From Diphasiastrum complanatum (taxonomy: Eukaryota; Streptophyta; Lycopodiopsida; Lycopodiales; Lycopodiaceae): a stretch of 64,000 bases of DNA. The notes beneath the pieces were generated by a model. The model was not told where the DNA came from. It saw nothing but the letters and a program-made list of their open reading frames with translations, and made no database searches. Location: assembly GCA_029204225.1 (NCBI GenBank), contig CM055107.1, forward strand, positions 51,291,227 through 51,355,226. The letters are read 5' to 3'. Below are positions 1-11,471 of this stretch, piece by piece (the first letter of the stretch is position 1; the number at the start of each line of letters is the position of its first letter). Both the position numbers and the translations under genes were made by a program.

Positions 1-383
1 AGAGAGAGATGGTGTGTGTGTGAAAATTGTGTATGTGAAAATTGTGTGTGTGAAAAGATTTTGTTGATTTGTGTGCATTCAGTTGTGTGTGTGGTGATCA
101 ATGTGTGAGAGAGAGAGTGGAAGAGACAGAGAGTGTGAGGGACGGAGAGAGAGAGGATTTGTGTGTGTGCACAGTGTGTGTGTGTGTGTGAGTTTAGGAT
201 TTAGGTTTAAGGGTGCTTGGGTTTGGGGTTTAGGGTTTAGGGCGGGAGAGAGCTTGGATTTTCGGGCTTCAGTGTATGTATGTGTGTGTGTGTGTGTGTG
301 TGTGTGAGTTTAGGATTTAGGTTTAAGGGTGCTTGGGTTAGGGTTTAGGGCGGGAGAGAGCTTGGATTTTCGGGCTTCAGTGT

Positions 384-450
<67 letters not shown>
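1..450. repeat. TG/GA microsatellite with a duplicated ~116 bp unit
   Basis: Long TG runs and a terminal AG run (427-450) dominate. Within them a unit of about 116 bp occurs twice (about 191-306 and 307-426). Each copy has a stretch containing TTTAGGG-like telomere-type motifs, then GGCGGGAGAGAGCTTGG, then a TG tract. The second copy has lost about 8 bp beside the telomere-like motifs. No gene is supported here; the short ORFs are low-complexity artefacts. Confidence 0.85.
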
Positions 451-451
<1 letters not shown>

Positions 452-2020
452 TGGTTGCTCGTCCCATTTGGGATGAGGTGGAGGTCATGCCCGACAAAAA
501 GTGGCGTTGCCCTTTTTGTCGAAAGCAGTCAAGAACGCCTCCCTGGTTCGAGCACGTCTGGGGGGGTTGAGAGTCCGACCCACGGGGGGACGCTACAGGA
601 TTGGCATTTGTATGGTCATCCCCGCTGCGGAGAGGGCTCGCATTATGGAGACATATTCTGAGACAGTTGCTGAGCCCGACGAGCCGTCCACAGATGTCGC
701 GGACTCTATTTCTACTGGTGCACCCACTGCCACCGACCCTGCCACTGGTACACCCACCGCCCCCACCGTCGCATCTGCACCCGCCACCGCCGCTGCATCC
801 GCACCCGCCCCCGCCCCCACCCCCGCCACCGCCTCCGCCAGTACTCCCCATGGATCCACAGCCTCCACTGCTGCACCTACGCCTCTGCCATCACCGTCAA
901 ATCTGCACGGCCCGTCCACATCCTCTGCTTCCGCACCTGCACCTATGCCACCACCTCCACATCCGCATCGTCCATCCGCATCCTCCCAGCCATCCACATC
1001 CCGAGGCACCAGACAGATGTCCATGCCGGGATCTTTCAGAGAGGGGCAGCATAGAGAGGCCACCAGGACCATAGCATAGATGTTCTATGACCTGAACCTC
1101 CCCTTTATCATGGCATCATCCCGCATCTCTCGAGAGGCTATCTCGAAAGTTGCAGTCTGCGGGCCCGACTACACACCACCCACAGCCGACGCACTACGAG
1201 GCCCCTTGCTCCAGGACCGGGTTGCATCAGTCAAAGAGAGACTGGCCGCACTGCACGAGGCTTGGGATAGATACGGCTTTTCCATCATGGCTGATGGGTG
1301 GACTGATCGTCGCAGACGTCCACTCCTCAACGTGATTGTTTCCAGTTGTTACGGTTCCATGTTCTTGCGCAGCATCGACGCCTCCGAGGTAGGGAGAGTG
1401 CATTCGGCCGAGTACATTTACGACATCATTCGTGCGGCGATAGAGGAGGTCGGACCACAGCGCGTTGTCCAGGTATAATATTCTTTCATTAGTTGCTTGC
1501 TCATTTACTGCTTGATGTTGATACAATAGTTCTGCGTAGTTTTCGATTGATTGGAATGTGTTTCTGAGCTGTGAACTGATCGTGTGAACGTATCGACAAT
1601 GCGTCCAACTGTCGCGGTATTGGGGAGCTTCTTATGGCAGACTACCCCTCCATTGTCTGGACTCCATGCGCCGCACACTCACTGGACCTCCTCCTGCATT
1701 CCATCGGGCGCCTGCCATGGGTCAGTGACATTCTCACGAGGGCACTTGAGGTCGTGGACTTCGTCACACGCAAGCGCCGCATGACGGCCCTTTTCCGGAC
1801 ATTCAGCAGGTAAGTTGCCACTTATTTTTTGGCTCGTTCAAGATGGTCCCTTTTTTTTTGCTCGTTTAATATGTGCCTCTAATTCCGTTTGTCAATGCAG
1901 GCTCGACTTGAAGAACCCTGCTAGCACCCGCTTCGCCTACCAGTTCATCATGCTTGAGCGGCTACACAAGCTCAAGGGTGAATTGCGGCACATGGCCACG
2001 TCGGCAGAGTTCACCACCAT
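451..2020 (+). pseudogene. hAT-family transposase (DUF659 type), 5' part
   Basis: Decayed transposase of a hAT DNA transposon. Exon-like blocks are 451-1472 (donor GT at 1473), about 1590-1809 (donor at 1810) and 1901-2020 (acceptor CAG before 1901). The start shows a BED-type zinc-finger remnant (WRCPFCRKQ near 502-527) that changes frame before its second half (GICMVIPAAERARI). A Pro/Ala-rich low-complexity linker follows (about 690-1010). The DUF659 region carries ADGWTDRRRRPLLNV and then, after the intron, NCRGIGELL, WTPCAAHSLDLLL and LPWV. The acceptor before 1590 is degraded. The gene is cut at 2020 by the chromovirus and resumes at 8383 after the duplicated target ACCAT; the reading frame rejoins across that target. 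Confidence 0.8.
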
Positions 2021-2378
2021 TGTAATAGATGCTAACACCACAGTAGGGCAAACACTAACTGATCCACCCAACCTTGCCTACTCCCTGATATAGAATAAGC
2101 CCCTCCTAGCCCAGTGTGAGGACTGGTAGCATGCTACTGCCAAGTGCCGGCCACGTGGCACTGACGTGGCCGACTGCACGTCGGGACCTAACTGGGGGCC
2201 CTATCCTGCTGACAGGGTCCCTAGGCTGTGTTAGGCCCGCCATGGCTATGGACCGTGATGGGGCACACTACTCACACTGTCTTGCCCTGTTGGTCATGTA
2301 CACTAGACACAACCCTGACTATGGTATCTGACCTATCTATGTTCTCTAGGGTTCGGCACTGGTTACGAGCTCGTAACA
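2021..2378 (-). repeat. 3' LTR of chromovirus 1
   Basis: It begins TGTAATAGATGC and ends GCTCGTAACA on the plus strand. It is preceded by ACCAT (2016-2020). It lies next to the purine tract at 2379-2389, as expected for the 3' LTR of a minus-strand element. Confidence 0.93.
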
Positions 2379-2389
2379 CTCCCTCCCCC
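2379..2389 (-). other. Polypurine tract of chromovirus 1
   Basis: The minus strand reads GGGGGAGGGAG immediately before the 3' LTR. It directly follows the TAA that would end the full-length polyprotein at 2390-2392. Confidence 0.85.
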
Positions 2390-4369
2390 TTAAGAACCGT
2401 CATGGTCCTCTAAGACAAAGTCTGGAAAAATCTTGCGAAGGACGTTGCCTCTTTCCCAAGTGGCATTCTCAACAGGCTAATCATTCCACTTAACCAGATA
2501 TTCTCGGTATAGAGTATGACGAGTCTGCGTCTCTCTACTATCAAGAATCTCCTCTGGTTCATGTGGAGGTTGTTGAGGATCCAATGGGAGAACTAGAACA
2601 GTGTCCCCTACCAGATTGTCTGATCTGGTTAAGGCTTTTCGTAACTGACTTACATGAAAGACTGGAAAAACCTTACTGCTGTGTGGGAGTTCTAGTTCAA
2701 AGGTGACCTCGCCTAGTCTCCTACTGATGGTAAAGGGACCACAATACCTTGGAGACAACTTAGCACACACTCCTGATTTGAGGGTTTTAGAGTCAACTGG
2801 GACTCTCAAGTAGACTTTCTCACCAGTGGAGAACTGCACATCCCGTCTGTGTGGATCTGCATAATGCCTGGCTCGATCTTGGGACTGCCTAATGCTACGC
2901 TTAGCATGTTCTATCATCTGGTTTAGGTCCTCTAAAAAGTTTCTGGCTACTTCAACTTTTTCTTGTTTAAACCCTACAGCTGTGGGTGAGCGTGGCTGAA
3001 AACCGTACATCAACATAAATGGGCTGTATCCCGTAGCTAAATGTTTGGTACTGTTGTAAGCAAACTCTAATATCGAGAGATAATCCTCCCAATTAGTCTG
3101 CTTCTTGCTGACGTATGCTCGAAGCATATCCTCCAGCACTTGATTTACCCTTTCTGTTTGACCGTCCGTCTGTGGATGGTCGGTGGTACTCATATTAAGT
3201 TTAGTATGGAGATGATGGAATACTGCCCTCCAAAAATTTCTAGTAAACTTACTGTCCCGGTCGCTGACTATGCCGGAAGGTAGACCGTATAATTTAAATA
3301 GCCCGTCTACAAACAACCTCTCTAACTCTGGAGCTCTAACGGTTGTTTTGGTCTGAATGAAATGAGCCATTTTGGTCAGACGGTCAACTGTGACCCATAT
3401 AGCGTCAATACCCTTTTGGGTTTTAGGCAGGCCTACTATAAAATCCATGGAGATACTCTCCCATTTACCAGCTGGTATTTCTAAGGGATGCAACAACCCT
3501 CCTGCCTTTAAACGCTCTGCTTTATTTACTTGACATTTCTGGCAACTAGTTACATACTGGTGGACGTCCTTTAATTGCCTGCGAAGAAGCTCATAGGTCT
3601 TCTGTATGCCTGGGTGTCCCGCGCTAGGATTGTCATGACATTCATATAGGACCTGCTGCCTATAATCCTCTGAATTGGGGACACATACTCTATCTCTATA
3701 GAGCAAGTACTCATCCTGAATGGAATATTGTTTCCATTTGAATCCTTGAGTCAACTGACCCTCAACCACTGGGGTTTGCTTGGGTAATACAGGCTCAGAA
3801 TCCTCAACGTCATCTGATGACGTATACTCGGACTCATCATCATCCTCAACGGAAGCTGCCGTATTCTTGGATGAACTGGCACCAGCCCTGGGAACTGGTT
3901 CTGGAGTCTGTAACTGTCTGCTCTGGACTGAGTTCCAGATAGTAGAGAAGAATGCATCATGCTGGCATTTCCCTCTCAAGGACTCGAGTAACTCATTACG
4001 AATCTGAGTAAAACTCAGCTCGTTTATCATAGGCATTTTGCTAAGGGCATCTGCTACTGTATTGAATTTTCCACGTCTATATCTGATAGACATGTCAAAC
4101 TCTTGCATCAACTCTGCCCAACGAGCTTTCCGACCTCTAAGCTCAGGTTGATTGCAAAGGTATCTGAGACTCTCATGGTCTGTCAGGACCTCAAAGTTGG
4201 CACCATACAGATAATGCCTCCAAGTCTTAAGGGCATGGACTATAGAAAAGAGTTCGGTACTGTACCTAGTCTGAGCTGGCTCGAGTTTTTTACTCTCGAA
4301 CGCAACTGGTCGTCCACCCTGAGTTAATACAGCACCTACTGCAAAGTCGCTAGCATCTGTTTCAACCAC
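2390..4369 (-). pseudogene. RNase H, integrase and chromodomain, chromovirus 1
   Basis: One long frame (codons down to a TAG at 2477-2479) begins with RNase H (ETDASDFAVGAVLTQ, YSTELFSIVHALKTWRHYL, LTDHESLRYL). The integrase HHCC finger is visible (HDNPSAGH...SCQKCQ), and the core shows SISMDFIVGLP, GIVSDRDSKFT and DGQTERVNQ, which supply the D, D and E catalytic residues. The C-terminus enters a chromodomain (EYLVKWND) where a single premature TAG interrupts it. The same frame continues past that stop with typical chromodomain residues to a TAA at 2390. Chromodomains are thought to guide integration to particular chromatin. Confidence 0.92.
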
Positions 4370-4375
4370 AAATGG

Positions 4376-5507
4376 CTAATTGGGGTCGACGACTTTTAAA
4401 ACTGGTGCTGTAGCTAAGGCTGTTTTGAGAGCATCAAAGCTCTCCTCCTGTGCGGACTCCCAAATGAACTCCTTTCCCTTCCCCTTAAGGAGATTTGTCA
4501 TAGGAACTGCTATCTGAGCATATTCCTTGACAGATCGTCTGTAATATCCCGCCAGACCAAGAAAGATCTGAAGTTCCAAAATATTCTGAGTTCTCAGACA
4601 ACTGAGTATGGCTTTAACCTTATTTGGGTCCATCTTAATCCCAACTGAAGAGATAATCTGACCCAAATATGCTACTTCTACAACGAAGAATTCACACTTG
4701 GATTGTTTAGCATAGAGCTTATGCTTTCTGAGCAGTCGAAACACCTTTCTGAGGTGTTTTAGATGCTCCCTCCTCGTTTTGTTGTAAACGAGGATGTCAT
4801 CTAAAAATACGACTACAAACTCACCCAAGTATGGTCTGAGGACACTGTTCATCAAGGTCATAAAGGTAGCCATGGCATCACCTTAAACTCATAATGACCG
4901 TGAGTCCTAAAAGCTGTTTTCGAGACATCTTCCGATTTTATACGGACTTGATGATATCCCGATCTGAGGTCTATTTTGCTGAAAAACTTAGCCCCGTCGA
5001 GTTGATCAAACAACTCGTCTGCCCGAGGCATAGGGTATTTATTCTTTATTGTGACTTTATTGAGGGCTCTGTAATCTTCGCAAAGACGCATAGACCCCTC
5101 TTTCTTTTTCACCAATAGGACTGGTGAGGCCCATGGTGAACTACTGGTCTGAATTTGGCCTTTCCCAAGATAATCTGTTAACTGCCTAGTTATTTCTTCA
5201 TCCTCTGTTCGGCTGACCCGATACGCAGGTTTAGAAACAGGTGCTATACCTGGTACTAGGTTTATTACATGATCTACCTCTCTGCTAGGTGGTAAACCAT
5301 GTGGCAAATCTTCAGGAAAAACATCTTAAAATTAGACAATAAAGTTTCTAATTTACTGATTTTCTGCTGAATAGAACTGGAAATAGAAACTTCAGGAATA
5401 AACTGAAAGTCACATAAGAATACCTGATGGTCTTCGTCTCCGATTAGCTGACATAGCTCTGAACTGCAGACCATAGGACTGTTGGGAACATCATGCTCCC
5501 CATGCAA
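4376..5507 (-). pseudogene. Reverse transcriptase, chromovirus 1
   Basis: Three overlapping open blocks (5274-5507, 4858-5307, 4376-4873) together cover the protease-RT linker and the RT. Visible RT motifs are [47 protein letters not shown] and the catalytic VFLDDILVY (an F/YxDD box), then HKLYAKQSKCEFF and LGLAGYYRR. Frameshifts near 4865 and 5290 break the frame, one of them just before the FLDD box. Confidence 0.9.
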
Positions 5508-5528
5508 TTGGATCTCTCGGCCTTTATG

Positions 5529-6332
5529 CTAAAAGCTGAGGGTGTTCTCCTGATAGTTTATGTGGAGGGAAGGTCCTAAACTGTAGAGCCAACCTCTCCC
5601 GAGAACAATATCTGTGCGATCCAGGTGCATTATCTGAAAGTTTATTTCATCTTGGTACCCCTGAATACCAAGATTTAACTTACTTACCATAGTTTCCCAT
5701 ATTTTTTTATCTTCACCCTTAGCTAATGAAACTATGTACCTATGCTGACTAGGTACTTCTGGTAGTTTAAGCTTTTTGACCAGGGTGTAGTTGATGAAAT
5801 TATGGGTTGCCCCATCATCAACCATGACTCTTACTGACTGGTTACTCCCATGCATACGTACTAGGTCATGCGGGCCAAAGCTGAAGGGTCTCGCTAGCAT
5901 TGCAGAGGTCAGCTGGCAACAGTGTTCATGGTCTTCATGATACACTTTGATCTCGGAAGCTGCCGAGTCACTGGGGAAACATACAGTCTGAACAAGATGA
6001 ACTTGTTTTTTATCTTTCTTATCTTTTTTAGTGAAAGGCCCCTTGGGACACTGTCTGACTGTGTGTCCCTTGCCCATACACACAAAGCACAAACGTTCTT
6101 GTTTGGCTTTCTCAAAATCATCTGGTTTTAAGGGCTGTATGAGTGAAGGGCGTTTCTGAGGAGCTTCACCTTTAAATTTATCTTCTTTCTTTCTTTTTAA
6201 AAATTTCTTTTTAAATTGAAAGTCTTTCTGAGAAGGCTGCTCAGAAAGTGGTTGATGTCTCGCCCTCTTCCTACCCACTGAATCATCATAGATTTGAGCA
6301 TATCTGAGAGCTTGCTCAAGGGTAGTAGGCAA
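5529..6332 (-). pseudogene. Gag zinc knuckle and aspartic protease, chromovirus 1
   Basis: The block opens with the end of gag and a basic linker. It then shows one CCHC knuckle (CFVCMGKGHTVRQC, spacing 2-4-4), which would bind RNA. The retropepsin-like protease follows: VMVDDGATHNFI holds the catalytic Asp in a D-G-A-T setting, and DIVLGRGWLYSLGP is the second conserved region. The frame is open for 267 codons but isolated from the flanking gag and RT frames by stops. Confidence 0.85.
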
Positions 6333-6338
6333 GTTTCT

Positions 6339-7120
6339 CTAGACCTCTACTTTATATTCATCTTTGAGGCCACGGACAAATCCCCTAATTTTCTGATAGT
6401 CATCCATATTTTTAATCTTTAAGATTGTTTCTCGATACTTCGAGATATATTGGATGAGGGATTTATCCATTATTGTTCTTTCCCAGGCTTCCCAAGCTCT
6501 ATCCAGTTCATTTTCTGGTAGAAATTCTCTTAGGAAAGCCTCTTCAAAAGCTTTCCATGACCGGGGAGTCTGCCCAGTCTCCTGGAGATTTAACCACCAC
6601 TTATAGGCCATAGGCCCTAAGGAAAGACTGGCCTCAATAGCTTGCAAATGGTCAGGTGTCTGTTTAAGGGCATGAATGTTCTTCCATTTGCTGAGGAAGG
6701 TTTGTAGAATATCTGCATTTTATCCTTCTCTTCCCCATTAAAAGTAGGAGGTTTTAAATCTTTAAAAACACTGGGGTGAGACCGTAAAGTCTCACCCGAA
6801 ACTGATGGAAGTGGAGAAGGGGATAACTGAGAAGTGGAGGGAAGGCTTCCTTTTGCGGAACTCAAAATCAAGTTTTTGAGTTCAGCGAACGAGTCGTCCA
6901 CACTGGACTTGAAATTGGCTAATGCCAACTTCAGTTCATCCACTTCTGTTACCAATTGGACAAACTGCTCCTTGGTAACCAGTTCGTCGAGTTCTTCGGC
7001 GAACTGTTCCTGTTCTTCCACTTCCATGGGTTCCTTCCCTTTTCTGTAAGCCAAGGCTTCTGTTTCAAGTTCGTCGAAGCCTCTCTCCTGGGGTTGATCA
7101 GGTCCCTGAGGAGTGGTCAT
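6339..7120 (-). pseudogene. Gag, chromovirus 1 (N-terminal and core)
   Basis: The first coding block starts at ATG 7120 (MTTPQGPDQPQ) with an acidic, coiled-coil-like N-terminal stretch rich in Glu and Leu. A gag capsid core follows (MAYKWWLNLQE, FLPENELDRAWEAWE, RETILKIKNMDDYQKIRGFVRGLKDE). A frameshift lies near 6620-6650 between the two halves. The next block (zinc knuckle and protease) starts after a stop near 6336. About 885 bp of leader without recognisable coding content separates it from the primer site. Confidence 0.8.
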
Positions 7121-8005
7121 CTTCGGAACTGAAAGAGAGCTACCTTAACTTTTGAAGGAAAAAAGTCTAAAAGACTAATTTACAACTGTACAAGGGAAAG
7201 ATGACTTGGCTGTTTCTGAGGACTGTACTTCCAAAGAAAGAATGAAGAGGAACCCTTTCAGCATTTTTCCCCAAGATTTCAGACCTGCTATCCCGGAAAA
7301 TGCCAGTTTGAAGCTTCAAAACGGTGCCAAATTTCCCGGTTCTTTGAGGATAGTAGCTCGCTGGTCTGATTACAACCCAACTGGCTCGTTTGCTTCTGAT
7401 TTGAGACCCAAAAAGTATTTCAATTTCTGATTTTGGTGTCTCTCTACCCTCGCTGGCTGGACAGCCCTCTGTCTGGCCCAATTTTCTGAAATTTAAGACC
7501 CAATCTTTGCTTGAATCTATGATCTGAACTCAGGCAGTAGGTCGCTGGTCTGTGGCAATCTAGTTTGATGTTCAAACTACTGAAAAATCATCAAAAACAG
7601 TGATGAAAAACCAATTTTTCATCTCCCTGTCCAGCGCTGGCCCTGCTAAGAAAATTTGTTTGAAAACCCTTCAAATTTCCTTGGATTTCTCTGAAATTTC
7701 AGAGGTAGATTTCTGATCCCTCAACGATGGATCAGCACCACCCTTTCTCCTCAAAAATCCCCCCTGATTCCCTGAATCTGATGGCAAAAATCAGAGATGA
7801 AGACTGAATTTGCGACGTTGGACCTGCTCTTGAAATTTGGACTAATTTCTCTTTGACCAGCAAGTAAATCCACCAAGATTTCCTCAGTAGGAGACTGTTC
7901 CTACAGCGAGTCTCCTCCTCTATTTCTTTCTGAGAACTTTTAGAAGTTCTGAGCAATCTAGCTACTTTCTCCACTGCTGAAAACTGAATTCCCAAAGATG
8001 GAGAT
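7121..8005 (-). other. Chromovirus 1 untranslated leader
   Basis: About 885 bp between the primer site and gag. Short open frames occur on both strands (for example 7167-7481) but none resembles a known protein. I see nothing else here. Confidence 0.6.
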
Positions 8006-8018
8006 GGCTCTGATACCA
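8006..8018 (-). other. Primer-binding site, initiator-Met tRNA type
   Basis: The minus strand reads TGGTATCAGAGCC, one base inside the 5' LTR. This is the standard plant LTR-element primer site complementary to the 3' end of initiator tRNA-Met. Confidence 0.9.
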
Positions 8019-8019
8019 G

Positions 8020-8377
8020 TGTAATAGATGCTAACACCACAGTAGGGCAAACACTAACTGATCCACCCAACCTTGCCTACTCCCTGATATAGAGTAAGCC
8101 CCTCCTAGCCCAGTGTGAGGACTGGTAGCATGCTACTGCCAAGTGTCGGCCACGTGGCACTGACGTGGCCGACTGCACGTCGGGACCTAACTGGGGGCCC
8201 TATCCTGCTGACAGGGTCCCTAGGCTGTGTTAGGCCCGCCATGGCTATGGACCGTGCTGGGGCACACTACTCACACTGTCTTGCCCTGTTGGTCATGTAC
8301 ACTAGACACGACCCTGACTGTGGTATCTAACCTATCTATGTTCTCTAGGGTTCGGCACTGGTTACGAGCTCGTAACA
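8020..8377 (-). repeat. 5' LTR of chromovirus 1
   Basis: In element orientation this is the upstream LTR: the primer-binding site follows directly at 8006-8018. It matches 2021-2378 except for about six substitutions. It is followed on the plus side by the target duplication ACCAT at 8378-8382. Confidence 0.93.
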
Positions 8378-9361
8378 ACCATGGACCTGTCCACGACCCC
8401 AGAGGGCTTGGCCTTCCACGAGATCCTCTTCATGGAGCCTTTCTGGGTGGATATGCAGCCCCATCTACTTTGTTCTGAGGCTCGTTGATCGCGAGGGGTC
8501 AGCGTTTAGCCTTGTTCACACGAACGGGCGGAACCGTCTGACGACGGAGCGGTGCAATGAGCTGGTGTACTGCAACACCAACACCAGAGTGATTTGACGC
8601 ATCACGGAGAGCATGAGGGCAGGAGGCGCACACGCCCTGCTGCTGCAGGTATATTTCGTTGCTCTGTTGTTTTGCTTTCGTATTGGTTTGAGACATTCAG
8701 TTTAATGCCCTCACGGTTGCTTCGGCCGAATGGTTGACGTGTGCAGGTCAATCCCGACGAGTGCCTGGTTACAGCGACAGATCATGAGCCAGAGCCAGAG
8801 ATTGATCCAGACGATGCCGCTCGGCGTGCTCTGCGGGGTGAGCCCGAGGATGATGCCAATGCCGATGCGACCACCACCCTCCCTGGTGACGTTCCATTGC
8901 CCTCCTCTGATGATGAGCTGACATATGATTCAGACGAGACGGTCGACCCAACAGGGGATTGTCCACGTGCCCCACCCAGTACACCCACATCACGCCCCCT
9001 TTCAGATGATGGCTGGTCAGAGTTTGCGAGGGAGACAGAGGCTGCTGCCCAGAGACAGATAGCGCAGAGACGACTCAGAGCATCACAGACAGGCAGTTCC
9101 TCCCAGAGACCCCCCCGTGGCAGAGGAAGACCCCCAAGCAGGAGTGTACCACAGAGGGTTCCTTCCGGGAGACCCAGAGGCAGGCCAGCCAAATGGGGAC
9201 GCACTGATGATTTTTCTAGTCGTCTCTTGGCAGGCGTTGGCCCAGACCTAGAGGAGTCCCAGATGCCTCCAGACTCCCAGCCAGACTTTGTATTTGCACC
9301 CCTGCAGATGCATCTGGCACACAGAGGGATGATTTGCTTAGCACATACTTGTAGATACTGA
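8378..9361 (+). pseudogene. hAT-family transposase, 3' part
   Basis: Continuation of the hAT gene after the inserted chromovirus. 8383-8648 reads in frame as far as FMEPFWVDMQ, then shifts frame to VLRLVDREG. This runs directly into SAFSLVHT, NRLTTERCNELVY, which is the C-terminal hAT dimerisation region. A normal transposase has a long segment between these two, so an internal deletion is inferred near 8495. The donor GT is at 8649 and the acceptor CAG lies before 8747. The last exon (8747-9361) is acidic (DPDDAARRALRGEPEDD) and then has AT-hook-like basic motifs (RGRPPS, GRPRGRPAK). A frameshift and an in-frame stop (after NTNTRVI) make it non-functional. Confidence 0.75.
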
Positions 9362-9514
9362 TACACATTTTACCATCATGTACAGTGGCGTCAGATGAGA
9401 TGTATATATTTTTTTACAGTCTATTTGTGTCATGGCTAATTTATCGTGGTTGCTTACAAATGGTTAGCTCTGTGAAGTTTGAATGGTTAGTCAGAAATGG
9501 TTTGCTCCGTGCAA

Positions 9515-9518
<4 letters not shown>

Positions 9519-9567
<49 letters not shown>

Positions 9568-9578
9568 AAGAAAGAAAG
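9519..9578. repeat. (GA)n followed by (GAAA)4 microsatellite at the LINE 3' end
   Basis: About 22 GA repeats (9519-9562) pass into GAAA repeats up to 9578, immediately before the 3' end of the minus-strand LINE. Seen from the LINE, its 3' terminus ends in (TTTC)n then (TC)n instead of a poly(A) tail. Confidence 0.85.
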
Positions 9579-9742
9579 ATTTTATTAATGTCCTTGGAAT
9601 ACCCTAAGGTACATAGGACTAAGAAAAGGTACATGTCAAGTGTGCACATAGGAGCTTAAAGCTCAATCATCTATAAAAACTAAATAACTGCAAATACAAT
9701 GCATAAAGACAGCTGGCCCAGTCAGGATCCAATAGCCTGGAA

Positions 9743-11471
9743 TCATATATCACGATGCCCATCAGCATGAAAGAAATGGTGGATGGTATGCTGTGAGGGT
9801 GTGATTAGATGTGCCCTGGACCTCTGTCGCCGGATAAGCCGTCGGTGTCGTCTCTGCTGCCGTGGCGCTCTGGGCTGTGATCTAATAACTGACTGTCTCT
9901 CTGGCCGTCGACATGGTCTCTGATGCCGGTGTACGAAGGAGTCGGGAATCTCGGCCTCTCCATCTGAGTCGCTGCCTATGGGTACCTCGGATCTCTGTCT
10001 CCGATGGAATATGCACTCATCAATGCTCAGCTGTGTCAGGGAATGTGTACCATCTAGTCTCCTCCTCCTCAGGTCTGACATCTCTCGGATCATAAGTGCG
10101 ACACATCTAGGGTCCTCATAAGATATCAACGTAGAAAGTGTAACTAGGTGCTCTCTGAACAAGCAGTAGTACCGCCCCCGTATCTCATAGTAGGCTGGAC
10201 ATCTGAAGAGGAAATGTGACTCGTCCTCAGTCTCATGCATAACACACATACTATAGAGCCGGTCCTCTCGTGGGGTGCCACTGTATCTGCCAGTCTCGAT
10301 AGCCAGCTGATGTGAAGAAACCCGAAACTGACCCATCGCTATCCGCAGACTATGTGATATACTCCTCAGCAAATAACCAGATACTATGGGGCAGCCAGCC
10401 GGATCAAGAGATAGAAAGTGTGTACGATAAAATTCACTCTTGGTCCCCAATGGGCCCTGCCAAGTGGTATGAAGATATGATCTGTAAAGGAGGCCTCTGA
10501 TGTACTGGTGGGTGCCCGCAGGTAGATCACTAATCTGGATACCCAATGTGGAGAGGAGACGGCAAACCTGGGAGTACCATGAGAAAAGGTGTCCCTCTGA
10601 GTGTAGGTGCCGGGATGAAGATAAAGCTGCAACTACATAATGTGTACCCCCGTCCTGAAGATCCTCTACCCTCTGTATGAATGTCACAATATGGAATAAG
10701 GCCTCAATCTAAATGGGGGGGACCGCGAACTCCGCCAAGATAATCTGGTGTGGTACTGAGGGCTTAGCCCCTATCATCCGTGAGAGCAAACGAATCTGGA
10801 GCCGGGAGATATATGCCCAATCAGTAGCTGTCAGACCCGTACTCCATGTCTCGGAAGCATACATAGCTGAGGGCACAACCATAGTGTCAAAGAGCCGACA
10901 CTTACTAGTCGCATCTCTGATGTGTGAGCGGAAACATAGTCTCTCCAAATCTATCAATGCGGCATAGCCCTTCCGTACCCGTGAAATAGCTGCGTGTCTC
11001 ATGCTGAACGTAGGCCCCGAGAATAGTACTCCTAGATATGTATAGGAATCAACAACCTCTAGGGGATGACGATCCCATAGAAGCTCCTGCCGCATCATGA
11101 AAGACCTAGAGGTGTTGAACACCATAACCTTAGTTTTGGCCACATTCACCGACAAACCCCCACCGTGTGCAGAAAGAAAGAAGAGCATCTAAGTGTCGCT
11201 GCAAGCCCTCTCTCGTCCGTGAAAGCAAAACCACATCATCAGCATAAAGGAGAATAGCAATAATGAGGTCGCCCAATGTACAACCCTCCCCTCCATCACT
11301 CTGTATAACATGCTCTAGCTCGTCAATGTAAAGACCAAAAAGTGTAGGAGAGAGTGGACATCCCTGTTTGACACCAATAGTATTGACCACCTCCGGTGAA
11401 ATAACTCCTGATAGTCGGACCCTGCCAATAACTCGCCTGTACAATACTACTACCGCCTGTATAGTATCCTC
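9743..11471 (-). pseudogene. LINE ORF2: RT C-terminal half and C-terminal domain
   Basis: Three consecutive blocks (11130-11444, 10709-11188, 9743-10687). The first has GVKQGCPLSPTLFGLYIDEL and the catalytic LLYADDVVLLS box. The second continues with NVAKTKVMVFN, YTYLGVLFSG and a thumb-like region. The third ends with a Cys/His-type motif (CVMHETEDESHFLFRCPAYY), common near LINE C-termini. A frameshift near 11160 and a stop near 10706 separate them. The stop codon is at about 9743. Confidence 0.88.

Larger units (their letters stand above)
2021..8377 (-). mobile_element. Complete Ty3/gypsy chromovirus inserted in the hAT gene
   Basis: LTR retrotransposon of about 6.36 kb with 358 bp LTRs at both ends (TG...CA), a 5 bp target duplication ACCAT (2016-2020 and 8378-8382), an initiator-Met primer site, a purine tract, and gag-protease-RT-RNase H-integrase-chromodomain order on the minus strand. 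The two LTRs differ at about 6 of 358 positions by eye. The coding region has several stops and frameshifts, so it is not autonomous as it stands. The chromodomain places it among chromoviruses; I cannot name the lineage. Confidence 0.95.

Noticed and set aside
220-355. TTTAGGG-type repeats as a telomere or interstitial telomere
   Set aside because: Only two or three units within a duplicated microsatellite unit, far too short for a telomeric array.
1-450. Regularly repeated units as a CRISPR-like array
   Set aside because: Simple TG/GA repeats with one tandem duplication in a eukaryotic genome; no spacer-repeat structure.
345-851. Minus-strand Gly-rich ORF
   Set aside because: Reverse-frame shadow of the Pro/Ala-rich linker of hAT 1 and of the TG/GA microsatellite.
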